Source of the DNA: Bryobacterales bacterium KBS 96
GTDB taxonomy: Bacteria > Acidobacteriota > Terriglobia > Bryobacterales > Bryobacteraceae
Direction of reading: 5' to 3'
DNA: 64,000 nt
Assembly: GCA_000381625.1 (NCBI GenBank)
Contig: KB906767.1
Coordinates: 6,533,672-6,597,671, forward strand
Part shown: in pieces, positions 45,877 through 55,190 of the stretch
Layout of the letters: each line of letters begins with the position of its first letter
How positions within the stretch are numbered: the first letter of the stretch is position 1
Program-made: the position numbers and the translations under genes
The notes under the pieces: generated by a model
Told to the model about the DNA's origin: nothing
The model's input: the letters and a program-made list of their open reading frames with translations, nothing else
The model's database searches: none

Positions 45877-46493
45877 CGGCGAAAGCGGCCGAAGAGCTTT
45901 CGAAACATATATTGGCGCGCCGCGACTACGCGATGATTGCCGGCATGGTTCCGGCCGCGTCGCGCGTTCTCGACCTCGGTTGCGGCGAAGGTGAATTGCT
46001 GGCGTGGCTCAGGGAATACAAGAACGTCGATGCACGAGGCGTCGAGATCGATGGAGCGAAAGTGCGAAAGGCAATCTCGCGCGGCGTCTCCGTCTATCAG
46101 GGCGATCTTGAAAGTGGATTGCGCGATTACCCGGACGAGAGTTTCGACATGGTGATCCTGAGCCAGACGCTGCAGGAGATGCGTTATCCGCTCGGTGTTC
46201 TTCAGGAGATGCTGCGCGTCGGCAAGCATGCCATCGTATCGTTCCCGAATTTCGGTCATTGGACAGTGCGGGTGGCGCATCTGCTGAGCGGGCGCTCTCC
46301 TAAAACCGAGTTATTCCCCTACGATTGGTTCGACTCTCCAAACTTGCACTTTCTGACGGTGGATGACTTTGTTCACCTGTGCCGCAGGGAGGGCTGGACC
46401 ATCGAGAACCGGATCTCGTTGCAGGGGAACCGGGAGGTAAAACTGCTGCCGAATCTGTTTTCGGAAATGGCTGTGTTTTCTTTCCGCCGGTAA
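45873..46493 (+). CDS. metW: Methionine biosynthesis protein MetW
   Basis: This 206-residue class I methyltransferase-like protein has SAM motif [21 protein letters not shown], then [33 protein letters not shown] and [19 protein letters not shown], the block that identifies MetW. It works with MetX in methionine synthesis and may control its activity; its own reaction is not firmly established. Start and metX stop overlap as ATGA. metX-metW pairing is the common arrangement in Proteobacteria and other phyla. Confidence 0.95.
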   Translation: MTAKAAEELSKHILARRDYAMIAGMVPAASRVLDLGCGEGELLAWLREYKNVDARGVEIDGAKVRKAISRGVSVYQGDLESGLRDYPDESFDMVILSQTLQEMRYPLGVLQEMLRVGKHAIVSFPNFGHWTVRVAHLLSGRSPKTELFPYDWFDSPNLHFLTVDDFVHLCRREGWTIENRISLQGNREVKLLPNLFSEMAVFSFRR

Positions 46494-46511
46494 CCGGTAA
46501 GAGGACCTTTC

Positions 46512-48524
46512 TCAAAAGTTGAACTGGTCGATATTCTCCCTGGTGAATACGAACGGCGACCCCAGAATGATATCCGTGCCTTCAATCTTCACGTCGCCCA
46601 GCCGGCCTGCTTGAAACGACGTTGCGCCGCTGTGTAATTCTCCGCGCGCCAACGCTGCCGCGGCTTTCACCGTCAGATAAGCCAAGTCCCGGGTTTTCCA
46701 AAGCACCACGGCTTGAATCACGCCTTCGTGTACATAGGGCTTGCACAGGTTCGGCAGCGATAGCCCAATCACTTTTACATCCTGCCGCCCCGATTGCTTC
46801 ACCGCTTCGGCGGCGCCGGGGACGCCGGGCGCCGAGATGCCGATGATGACTTTGACCTTCGGATATACCTTCAAAATGGTCTGCGTTTCGGAAAACGCTT
46901 TATCGCGATCGTCATCGCAGGGCCGCAGAATCGCAAGCTTCATCTCAGGATATTTGCTCGCCACGCGCTCCTTGATGTACTGAATCCAGAGATTCTGGTT
47001 GGCCGCGCTGAGCGCGCCGGTAATGATCGCGAACTCGCCTTTGCCGTGCAGAATTTTGGCGGCTTCATCCGCCAGCGTGCCGCCAATTCCCTGCGGCGTG
47101 GCCTGGTTGATGAAGTAGTCGCGCGCGTCCGGAGCGGCGTCGGCATCCCACGTCACCACTTTGATGCCCTGGCTGCGTGCTTTCCGCAGAACGGTGGAGA
47201 TACTGGCTGCATTGCCGACGCTAACCGCAATCGCGTCTACATGCCGCGTAATCCAACCCTCCACAAATTCATTCTGTTTCGCCGGGTCAACCTGCGTCGG
47301 GCCATCCCAGATCAAGTTGACGTTGAATTCCTTGGCGGCTTCCTCGGCGCCCGCGCGGCAACTGATAAAGTACGGGTCCCCCTTCGATTTCGGCATCATG
47401 GCCACGGTAAGGCGGCCCTGGCCCTCCTTTGCGGCCGTAGTATCACCGGACGTGCCGGAGCGCAGATTCTTCACCAGATACCAATTGCTGCCGGCAACAA
47501 TAAGGGCGCCTACGATTACGGTGGAACATAGAATCGCCAGTTGTGAGTTCTTCATTTCGAATTCTTGATTTTCTGCTACTGCCGCACGCTGCCGCGACGC
47601 GAGCCGTTCGAGAGCAATGGTCAGCACCAACAGAACGCCCGTTGAAATTCCCGCCAGTTCGGCCGGAAGCGCCGCCAGGTGCAGCCCGTCTTCCAGTATG
47701 ACGATGGCGGCCAGGCCGAGTAGCGTACCGCGAATGGTTCCCGATCCTCCAAAGATCGACGTTCCGCCAAGAACGACCGCCGTGATGGCGATCAACTCAT
47801 AGCCGGTGCCCGCATCCGACTTGGCTTGCCCGATATGCGCGACATAGATCAGCGCGGCGATGCTCGATGCGAGACCGGAGAGCAGATACACCAGTGTGAG
47901 CCTGCGTGTCACCGGAATGGCCGCGTATCTCGCTCCGTGTGGCGAGAGCCCGATGGCGTAGAACGCGCGGCCGATCACACTCCTATGCACCAGCAGCCAG
48001 TAGAAAACGATGGCGGCCGCGAGCACCAGCATCTGCGTAGGAACTACGCCGGCGATGTAACCTTGTCCCAGGTACAGAAATGAGGCTGGTAAATTCGAGT
48101 AACTTCGCGCGCCTCCGGTAATGCCCTCGGCAATTCCCCGGAACAGCGAGTAAGTTCCCAACGTGACGATCAACGGGGATACGTTTAGGCGCGCGATCAG
48201 CAGCGCATTGATGCCGCCGCCAAGCAATCCCACAATCAACGCACAGACGGCAGCCGCCGCGAGCGGAAAGCCGGCGACTTGCCACAACCCGCCGAACACA
48301 ACCGCGGCCAGTCCCATCATCGAGCCTACGGATAGATCGATGCCGCCGGTTAGAATCACCGGAGTCATCGCCAGCGAAATGAGCCCGATTTCCACGGCCA
48401 GCCGCACGCACTCAAAGAAGTTGGCGGCAGAGAAAAAGTTCTTCCCGATCGTACTGAACAGCGCGATTTCCACTGCAATCAGCAGCGCCAGTATGAATTC
48501 CTGCCGTTTTGTCGCGCGATTCAT
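46512..48524 (-). CDS. Rhamnose-type ABC transporter: permease fused to substrate-binding protein
   Basis: From the ATG at 48524 (14 bases after the previous gene ends) the protein has 670 residues. Residues 1-320 are a CUT2/RbsC-type permease (LAMTPVILTGGIDLSVGSMM, GTSIFGGSGTIRGTLLGL) like RhaQ. After RAAVAENQEFE comes, in frame, MKNSQLAILCSTVIVGALIV, a full signal-anchor, and then a periplasmic sugar-binding protein (VAMMPKSKGDPYFISCRAGA, IWDGPTQVDPAKQNEFVEGW, DADAAPDARDYFINQ) of RhaS/LsrB type. The binding protein alone would begin at 47555. Fusion could tether the binding protein to the channel. Whether it is translated as one chain depends on no missed stop at the junction. It is the last gene of the operon. 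Confidence 0.88.
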   Translation of the reverse strand: MNRATKRQEFILALLIAVEIALFSTIGKNFFSAANFFECVRLAVEIGLISLAMTPVILTGGIDLSVGSMMGLAAVVFGGLWQVAGFPLAAAAVCALIVGLLGGGINALLIARLNVSPLIVTLGTYSLFRGIAEGITGGARSYSNLPASFLYLGQGYIAGVVPTQMLVLAAAIVFYWLLVHRSVIGRAFYAIGLSPHGARYAAIPVTRRLTLVYLLSGLASSIAALIYVAHIGQAKSDAGTGYELIAITAVVLGGTSIFGGSGTIRGTLLGLAAIVILEDGLHLAALPAELAGISTGVLLVLTIALERLASRQRAAVAENQEFEMKNSQLAILCSTVIVGALIVAGSNWYLVKNLRSGTSGDTTAAKEGQGRLTVAMMPKSKGDPYFISCRAGAEEAAKEFNVNLIWDGPTQVDPAKQNEFVEGWITRHVDAIAVSVGNAASISTVLRKARSQGIKVVTWDADAAPDARDYFINQATPQGIGGTLADEAAKILHGKGEFAIITGALSAANQNLWIQYIKERVASKYPEMKLAILRPCDDDRDKAFSETQTILKVYPKVKVIIGISAPGVPGAAEAVKQSGRQDVKVIGLSLPNLCKPYVHEGVIQAVVLWKTRDLAYLTVKAAAALARGELHSGATSFQAGRLGDVKIEGTDIILGSPFVFTRENIDQFNF

Positions 48525-48537
48525 AATGGGAGCGGGA

Positions 48538-49485
48538 TCACGCCAAGGCCGGGCGCTTCTCCGCGCGCGATGCAAGTGCATCAAACAGGACGGTCACAAG
48601 AATAATGCCGCCTTGTATGGCCTTCTCCCAATAAGGGCTGAGTTGCAAATAAGTAAGCGCGGGTCCGATGATGCCAAGCAGGGCGACACCGATGAGAGTT
48701 CCCATCAAGCGCCCACGACCGCCGGTAATCGGCGTGCCTCCCACTACGACGGCGGCGATCGATTGCAACTCTAAACCGATTCCCGCGTTTGCCGGCACAT
48801 CGGAAAAGCGTACAGCATTCAGCACCGAAGCAAGTCCAGTCAACGCGCCGACCAAAACAAACGCCGCGAAAACGACCAGCTTCGTATTGATGCCGGCTAG
48901 TCGCGCCGCTTCGGCATCCGACCCGGTCGCATAGATGGAACGGAAGGCCGGCAGGTTATGGCTTGCCCACAGAATTGCCAGAAAGAGTACGGCCGTCGCC
49001 GAAAACAGAACCGCCTCTCCGGCCGCCTGCCCCAGGCCAAACCATTGAAAGTTCGCCGGCAGATTCTCGACCCAGGCGCCGCCGGTGGCCCAGTTCAGGG
49101 CCTCGCGCCATGCCACCATGGTCGCGAGCGTAACTACAATCGAGGGCGCTTTTACAAACGAGACCAGTCCGCCGTTGGCCGCTCCCAAAGCCGAGCCAAT
49201 CGCGATGCCGGCAAACGGCAGCATCCAGATGGGCAACCCTCCACGCGCGAGCAATCCGCCGCAGACGCCGCAGATTGCGAATAACGAGCCCACGGAAATG
49301 TCGATTTCCGCGACTACGATCACCAACGTCATTCCGGTTGAGATCAGCAGCACGGACACATTCGCGAGCGCGATATCGCGCAAATTGCCCAGCGAATAGA
49401 AAGAAGGCGCGGCAAACGCCAAATAAATGAGAAACAGGGCGAGCGTGATGAATCCCGCAAACTCGCGTTGCAGCAGTTTTCTCAA
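48538..49485 (-). CDS. Rhamnose-type ABC transporter permease
   Basis: The 315-residue protein is an RbsC/CUT2 permease: about eight helices, GMTLVIVVAEIDISVGSLFA, and the coupling block IAAVVVGGTPITGGRGRLMG. It pairs with the fused permease next door to form the channel heterodimer (RhaP beside RhaQ). It starts within the last four bases of the ATPase gene (49482-49485) and ends 14 bases before the fused gene. Sugar specificity is inferred from the co-transcribed rhamnulose-phosphate aldolase. Confidence 0.92.
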   Translation of the reverse strand: MRKLLQREFAGFITLALFLIYLAFAAPSFYSLGNLRDIALANVSVLLISTGMTLVIVVAEIDISVGSLFAICGVCGGLLARGGLPIWMLPFAGIAIGSALGAANGGLVSFVKAPSIVVTLATMVAWREALNWATGGAWVENLPANFQWFGLGQAAGEAVLFSATAVLFLAILWASHNLPAFRSIYATGSDAEAARLAGINTKLVVFAAFVLVGALTGLASVLNAVRFSDVPANAGIGLELQSIAAVVVGGTPITGGRGRLMGTLIGVALLGIIGPALTYLQLSPYWEKAIQGGIILVTVLFDALASRAEKRPALA

Positions 49486-50984
49486 TCGCCCACCGCCGCG
49501 TGTCCGAGCGCCAGTTCCATCACCGTATGTGCATCGGCATGATTGCGATCGAGCACTCCTGCCACGCGTCCGGCGTGCATTACCGCGATGCGGTCGCTCA
49601 TTCCAAGCACCTCGGCCAGTTCAGACGAGATCAAGATAATGCCGATGCCTCGCGCGGCCAATTCGCCGATCAGCATGTAAATCTCGTGCTTGGCGCCAAT
49701 ATCGATACCCTGCGTCGGCTCATCCAGAATCAGCACGCGAGGCTCGGTCATCAGCCAGCGCGCGAGCGAAACTTTCTGCTGGTTGCCGCCGGAGAGATTC
49801 CGCACGGGCGTATCGACGGAAGGGGCTTTCACGCGGAAACGCTCGCGGTATTCCTCGGCGACGCGCCGCTCGGCGGTGAAATCCAGAAAGCCGCCGCGAG
49901 ACACTCGTTCGAGGCTTGCGAGCGTCGTGTTCATGGACACGGGAAAATCCATGATGACGCCATGGCGGCGCCGGTCCTCCGGCACATAGGCAAGCCCCAG
50001 CGCCAGCGCTTGTTGTGGCGACTCGATTCGCACGGCTTTGCCGCCAACCGCGATGCTTCCTCCGTCCGCTCGCGATAATCCAAACAATGTCTCGGCGAAT
50101 TGAGTGCGCCCCGATCCTACAAGGCCCGCCAGGCCCAGCACTTCGCCACGGCGCAGAACAAATGAGACATCGTGTACCCCGCGCGACACGCAAGTGAGAT
50201 GCCTTACTTCAAGCACCGGCTCTCCGATCGTGCAATTCCGCTCTGGAAACACGGCTTCCATTTCACGGCCCACCATGAGGCGGACTAAATCCCGGTTCGT
50301 CATCTCGGCCATGGGGAATGTGCCCATGCTTTCGCCATCGCGTAGCACCGTCACGCGGTTGGCGAGCGCGAATAGCTCCTCGAATCGATGCGAGATATAA
50401 ATGACCGCCGCGCCACTCTTCCTCAGCTCATCGACGATACGAAATAAGTTCTCCGCGTCGCGATCGCCCAAGGATGCCGTCGGTTCGTCCATGATGACGA
50501 GTCTGGCCTCGGCGTCCACGGCTTTTGCGATCTCGACAAGCTGCTGCTCGGGCATGCTCAAGGAGCTGACGTACGCTTGTGGGAGCATATCCGCTCCCAC
50601 CCGGCTCAGCAGTGTGGCGGCATGCTCATTGCGCTTCCGCCAGTCGATGCGTCGAAATGCGGTTGGCGGCTCATGTGCAAGCGCGATATTCTCCGATACG
50701 GTGAGGTCCGGAAACAGCGCGGGTTGCTGATAAATGACCGCAATTCCGAGAGACTTGGATTTCGCCGGCGTCAGATGCTCGATCGGGGTTCCCTCCAGCC
50801 GGATCTCCCCTTCGTCCGGCTGGAGCGCTCCGGCAAAAATCTTGATCAGCGTCGATTTGCCCGCTCCGTTCTCACCGACTAGCGCATGCACTTCGCCGGC
50901 GCACACTTCAAGCGATACGCCCCTCAGAGCGCGTACGCCGCCAAACGATTTCCTGATGCCTACCGCTTCAAGGACCGGGATCAC
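49482..50984 (-). CDS. Rhamnose-type ABC transporter ATPase with two nucleotide-binding domains
   Basis: The 500 residues contain tandem ABC domains of the RbsA class. Domain 1 has Walker A GENGAGKST, signature LSMPEQQLVEIAKAV and LVIMDEPTASLGDRDAENLF. Domain 2 has the degenerate loop GLVGSGRTQ, LSGGNQQKVSLARWL and VLILDEPTQGIDIGAKHEIY. Such ATPases power CUT2 importers of rhamnose, ribose or autoinducer-2. It overlaps the aldolase gene at 50981-50984 and the permease at 49482-49485, both by 4 bases. In rhamnose systems this subunit is RhaT. Confidence 0.93.
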   Translation of the reverse strand: MIPVLEAVGIRKSFGGVRALRGVSLEVCAGEVHALVGENGAGKSTLIKIFAGALQPDEGEIRLEGTPIEHLTPAKSKSLGIAVIYQQPALFPDLTVSENIALAHEPPTAFRRIDWRKRNEHAATLLSRVGADMLPQAYVSSLSMPEQQLVEIAKAVDAEARLVIMDEPTASLGDRDAENLFRIVDELRKSGAAVIYISHRFEELFALANRVTVLRDGESMGTFPMAEMTNRDLVRLMVGREMEAVFPERNCTIGEPVLEVRHLTCVSRGVHDVSFVLRRGEVLGLAGLVGSGRTQFAETLFGLSRADGGSIAVGGKAVRIESPQQALALGLAYVPEDRRRHGVIMDFPVSMNTTLASLERVSRGGFLDFTAERRVAEEYRERFRVKAPSVDTPVRNLSGGNQQKVSLARWLMTEPRVLILDEPTQGIDIGAKHEIYMLIGELAARGIGIILISSELAEVLGMSDRIAVMHAGRVAGVLDRNHADAHTVMELALGHAAVGD

Positions 50985-53200
50985 CGCAAGAACGCTTCGG
51001 GGAGACCTCCGTCAACCGGGATCACGTGTCCGGTCGTCTTGGCGCTGAGATCGCTTGCCAGAAAGACGATCGCCTCCGCGCAGTCGTCGGGAAGAATAGG
51101 ATCACGCGTCAACGTGCGTTGCGCATAGAATCGCGCCAGTTTGGTTCGCAGATCCTCCGTGCTTTCGTCTTCCGTGAACGCGATTTTGTATTTCTTGAGC
51201 GAGCCGATCACGCGATCGCGTGGAAACATCGCGGAGCCCGCGACAACCGTGGCCGGCGCGATGCCATTGACCCTGACCAGCGGCGACATGCCCACCGCAA
51301 GCTCACGAATCAGTTGATTCACCGCGCTCTTGCTGACATCGTAAGCCTCGCTTCCGTGCTTCGGAACGACGGCGTTTGCCGAACTGGTCAGCACGATCGC
51401 CGCGGGCAGTTTCTGATCGTTGAACACCCGGCGCGCCTCATCGGCGAGCAAGTAGTTGCCGGTGATATTGATTGTAAACGTCTTGCTCCAGGCATCTTCT
51501 CCAAGTTTTCCATTGGAGGCAACCGGGAAAATGGCTGCCGTGTTGATCAGGACATCCAGGCCTCCGAAGCGCAGCACCGTTTCACGTAGCGCCTTTGCGA
51601 TGCTCTCGCGCGACGTAATATCCAGTGATACCGCCATCGTCATTTCGGCGGAGGTGATTTTCGACACTTCCTCGGCCACGGTTTCGGCGCCTTTTTCGTC
51701 TCTATCAGCGATAACGACTTGCGCGCCACGTTTGGCCAGTTTCAGAGCCACGGCGCGGCCGATACCGCTACCCCCGCCTGCAATCATTGCGATCTTTCGG
51801 CTAAACTCCAGCTCTGGCGGCATGCGCTGCAGCTTGGCTTCCTCCAACGCCCAGTATTCGATTCGAAACGCTTCGAGAAACGGCAGCGCCACGTAGTTAC
51901 GCAAGCTCTTGAAGTTCTCCGACTGCTCGGCGCGTTTTGCCTGTGGCAACGTTTTCGGAGCGCGGGCGCCCTCGTCAAGAGCCGTCGCGCCGGCCATTAC
52001 GTGAATGGCGTTGATGAAAAACTCACTCGTAATGCGCGCTTCCTTCTTGTTTTTGCCGAATGAGAACAGACCGAGTCCGGGAATGATCACCACCGACGGA
52101 TTGGCGTCGCGCAACTTGGGCGAGTCCTCGTCCGCGCACTTGCCGTAGTAATCGCCGTAGTCGGCACGGTACTGCGCCGCCCCCTCTTCGATCCGTTTTC
52201 TCAACACCGTCAGATCTTCGGATTGAGGGTTCCACGGCACAAACATCGGTTTGATCCTCGTCCGCAGAAAATGGTCCGGGCAACTGGTGCCAAGCTGGGA
52301 AAGCTCCGGAGCCCACGCTGAGTTGGCGAACTGCAGCGCGTCCTCCGACGGTGCATAGTGTCCGATCGAGCGCTTGGTGGTCGCCAGCGCGCCTCGCAAA
52401 ATGGGAAGCACTTCGGCGGCAATATCGCGCCGGTTATTAAGCGCGTCCGTGATCGGTCCGCCGAACAGCTTCTTTCCGGCCTGATGCGCCGATACGAACT
52501 GGCCCAGTTCGTCAATCGTGCCAATGCTATTCAGATAACATTCGCGCTGCGTTTGTCCCCACGTGAACAAACCATGGCCGCCAAGTATGATGCCATCGCA
52601 TTCTGGATTCTCGTTGACTATGTTGCGGAGCATCAAGCCCAGTTCAAAGCCGGGACGCTGCCATGGCAGCCACACCAAGTTGCGGTGAAACCGCTCGTTG
52701 AATTCGGCCATTTTCTGCTTGCCGTTAGCGCTGGCGGCGAGTGCGATAGCCCAATCCGGATGCAGATGGTCGACATGCGGGAAAGGAAGAAAGCCGTGCA
52801 ACGGAGTGTCGATGGATGCGGCGACTTTGTTTGCGCCGAAAGCGGCCAGTGGGTAATACGCTACCATTTCGTCCTCGTGCTCCTCGCCTTCATAGAGCGA
52901 AATCAGTTGTTCCAGCTTGTCCAGATAGAGCAGCGCGAAGCCGGATTTCGCGATGGAACCGAGATCGCCGCCGCTGCCTTTCACTGCCAGGACGCGCACC
53001 GGTTGCCCGCTGAATGGGTCCGGCATGTCGATTTTGGAACTGGTGTTGCCGCCGGCGAAATTGGTGATGCGTAGATCGGCTCCCAACAGATTCGAGCGGT
53101 AGCGGAGCAGTTCAAGTGGATCGCTTTCGAGTTTCGACGCCACCTGGTCGTCCCAAAGGTCTTTCAGAAAATGCAGAGGAGCGGTGATTGTTTGCGACAT
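50981..53200 (-). CDS. Bifunctional rhamnulose-1-phosphate aldolase/lactaldehyde dehydrogenase
   Basis: The 739-residue fusion has a class II aldolase domain at about 1-430 (NLLGADLRITNFAGGNTSSK, PLAAFGANKVAASIDTPLHG, GIILGGHGLFTWGQTQRECY with its metal-binding His) and a short-chain dehydrogenase at about 475-739 (IAMIAGGGSGIGRAVALKLA, VVIADRDEKGAETVAE, YDVSKSAVNQLIRELAVGM with the YxxxK site). RhaE/YuxG-type enzymes cleave L-rhamnulose-1-phosphate into DHAP and L-lactaldehyde and oxidise or reduce the aldehyde. It is the first gene of the operon with the ABC importer, which fixes the probable sugar as L-rhamnose. Isomerase and kinase are elsewhere. Confidence 0.93.
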   Translation of the reverse strand: MSQTITAPLHFLKDLWDDQVASKLESDPLELLRYRSNLLGADLRITNFAGGNTSSKIDMPDPFSGQPVRVLAVKGSGGDLGSIAKSGFALLYLDKLEQLISLYEGEEHEDEMVAYYPLAAFGANKVAASIDTPLHGFLPFPHVDHLHPDWAIALAASANGKQKMAEFNERFHRNLVWLPWQRPGFELGLMLRNIVNENPECDGIILGGHGLFTWGQTQRECYLNSIGTIDELGQFVSAHQAGKKLFGGPITDALNNRRDIAAEVLPILRGALATTKRSIGHYAPSEDALQFANSAWAPELSQLGTSCPDHFLRTRIKPMFVPWNPQSEDLTVLRKRIEEGAAQYRADYGDYYGKCADEDSPKLRDANPSVVIIPGLGLFSFGKNKKEARITSEFFINAIHVMAGATALDEGARAPKTLPQAKRAEQSENFKSLRNYVALPFLEAFRIEYWALEEAKLQRMPPELEFSRKIAMIAGGGSGIGRAVALKLAKRGAQVVIADRDEKGAETVAEEVSKITSAEMTMAVSLDITSRESIAKALRETVLRFGGLDVLINTAAIFPVASNGKLGEDAWSKTFTINITGNYLLADEARRVFNDQKLPAAIVLTSSANAVVPKHGSEAYDVSKSAVNQLIRELAVGMSPLVRVNGIAPATVVAGSAMFPRDRVIGSLKKYKIAFTEDESTEDLRTKLARFYAQRTLTRDPILPDDCAEAIVFLASDLSAKTTGHVIPVDGGLPEAFLR

Positions 53201-53357
53201 ACGGGTCTCACGCCTAGGATACTGAAATCATCGGCGAGCGAATTCGTTCCGCATTGCGAAACGCAGTAGGCTGCCTTTCTTGCGACGAATTGCTTGATGG
53301 CGAAGCCAAAGGAATAGACCTTGAAGAGGAAAAAAAATTCTTGATGAAAAACTAACC

Positions 53358-53378
53358 CTGTAGTAGAGTGGACGACAG
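53358..53378. promoter_or_regulatory. Inverted repeat before blaI, candidate BlaI operator
   Basis: CTGTAGT and ACGACAG are separated by 7 bases and pair at 6 of 7 positions. The element ends 9 bases before the BlaI start codon. BlaI/MecI dimers bind TGTA/ACA-containing palindromes, so autoregulation is likely. Confidence 0.45.
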
Positions 53379-53387
53379 AAGTAGGTT

Positions 53388-53765
53388 ATGCCTGATTGCC
53401 GCGTCAGCAAACTGGAATTGCAACTCCTTGAGAAACTTTGGGAACTGGGTCGCGCATCAATACGCGAGGTCCGGGAGAGCCTGCCAGACAAACACCGTCC
53501 AGCTTACACAACCGTACAGACGATGATTTATCGCTTGGAAGAAAAGGGAGCAGTCAAGCGAGTCAAGAAGATTGGAAACGCTCATTTGTTTGAGGCGGCT
53601 CTGACTCGCAAAGCTGTTCATCATCGTCTGATAGGCGATCTCTTGGATTTCTTTGGTGGGTCACCGGCCCCGGTCGTCTCTCATTTAATTGAGACCGGCA
53701 AACTCACTCTGGCCGATGTGCAGGCGATTGAGAAGAGGCTTGGCGCTCTGGAGAAGGGAAAATGA
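53388..53765 (+). CDS. BlaI/MecI-family transcriptional repressor
   Basis: The 125-residue product has the penicillinase-repressor winged helix: VSKLELQLLEKLWELGRASI, VRESLPDKHRPAYTTVQTMI with the recognition helix, and RLEEKGAVKRVKKIGNAHLF, followed by a dimerisation segment. Such repressors control beta-lactamase or stress operons and are inactivated by a linked M56 peptidase. The stop overlaps the M56 start as ATGA. The start is the only ATG, with an inverted repeat just upstream. Confidence 0.94.
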   Translation: MPDCRVSKLELQLLEKLWELGRASIREVRESLPDKHRPAYTTVQTMIYRLEEKGAVKRVKKIGNAHLFEAALTRKAVHHRLIGDLLDFFGGSPAPVVSHLIETGKLTLADVQAIEKRLGALEKGK

Positions 53766-55104
53766 ACACCGCGATCGGCTTTCATCTGATCGAATCCACC
53801 TTGTTTGGCGCGGTCGTCGGGATATTCGTGTTTGTTTTTCAGAAATGTGGAGCCTCTTTTCGCTACGCGCTCTGGTTAGCCGCTGTCGCGAAGTTCCTGA
53901 TTCCAGTTACTCTGTTTGCCATGCTCGGCATTCGTTTCGGATCACTTTTGCCTTCCGAATACTCCCCCATGGCGGGCGCGGCAAGTTTTCCGGTCCGTGC
54001 ATATCGAGCCTTAAATGCGCCTGCCGCTTCGCTGGCGCATCCCCATTCCACACTTCTGATCACGATTGGCGTTCTCTGGATTAGCGGAATTCTTCTCACG
54101 CTCGGAATATGGATTCGTCGTTTCCTGACATTCCACGAATCTTCGGATTTGCCGGTCGAGCGGGAACAGCAGTATTGGAGCGGCTTCGGCAGCATTTGCG
54201 AATTCGGAAAGCAGTTCGCCTGAGGTTAACCGGCGGTGAATCTGAACTGGCGCTGTGGGGCATCTGGCGGCCAAGTATCCGGATTCCGCAAGGCCTCTCG
54301 TCGCAACTCACGCCGATCCAATTCGATTCCGTACTGCTGCACGAACTTATTCACGTCCGCCGCTGGGACAATCTGGCGAGCGGCTTTGTACACGTCGTGG
54401 TATGCGTCTTCTGGTTTCATCCGTTTCTCTGGTGGGTGGAGCGGCGGCTGATTGTGGAGCGTGAACGTGCCTGCGACGAAATGGTGGTCCAGAGCGGCGT
54501 GGAGCCTGAAACTTATGCCGCCGCCATTTTGAAAGTCTGTCGTTTTCAATTGGGGCACGTTATCGCAGGCGCGTCAGGCATTTCTGGATCCGATCTCAAC
54601 TGCCGAATGGAGCTGATTATGTCGAATGATTCAAAAAACGCAAACGCGGGTCTTCGGCGAGTGTTGCTGACGGCGCTTGCGTCTGTTATGACTCTCGTAC
54701 CGTTTGCTATTGGTTTTCTACAGCAGCCTACGCTTCGCGCCCAGCAGTCGTCTACGTCCGTGGGATCAAGGGCCTGCCGGTATGCTGATGTTGAATATCC
54801 GCAAAGCACTGTGTTGCAAATGGGTACAATTTCGTCTTCGCCTAAAAAGGTTTGCGTACAAGGCTCGTGGCAGAAGACCAACCGGGCTGCCACCGCTGTC
54901 GCCAAAGACAGCACCCAGAGCCCAGCCATTTGCAAGCCGCAACAATCCACGTCGCCGAAGGCATGTATTTGTGGCGGTGTTGAGTTTTCACTGGGAGCAA
55001 TGGTGAACACGCCGGATGGCGCAATGCGCTGCGACAAGTTCGTGCTGGGCCAATTCACGACATGGCGCGCCGTAACATCGAGCGATCTCGGGAGAAGCCA
55101 GTAG
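53762..55104 (+). pseudogene. M56/BlaR1-type membrane zinc peptidase, split by a frameshift
   Basis: The first frame (53762-54223) encodes membrane helices (FGAVVGIFVFVFQKCGASFR, LWLAAVAKFLIPVTLFAML, LLITIGVLWISGILLTLGIW) and then runs out. The frame 54109-55104 carries the continuation: VLERLRQHLRIRKAVRLRL, the zinc site LLHELIHVRRWDN (HExxH), and CVFWFHPFLWWVERRLIVER with ERACDEMVV supplying the third ligand. The two join at about 54170-54172, where one base seems missing. Beyond the last helix the tail has two cysteine-paired segments (YADVEYPQSTVLQMGTISSS, CICGGVEFSLGAMVNTPDG) resembling DUF1496. In intact form it would sense a signal and cleave BlaI. Whether the frameshift is real is unclear. 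Confidence 0.82.
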
Positions 55105-55190
55105 ATTGCCAAACGCGCGTTTGACAGGCCATCACCGCGGGTTTCACAGTTATCCAAACTCGCGCAGCGTGACGCTGACAGGCTCATCTC

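Noticed and set aside
54165-54180. Programmed ribosomal frameshift in the M56 peptidase
   Set aside because: No slippery X-XXY-YYZ heptamer or downstream pseudoknot is apparent at the junction; mutation or sequence error is simpler.
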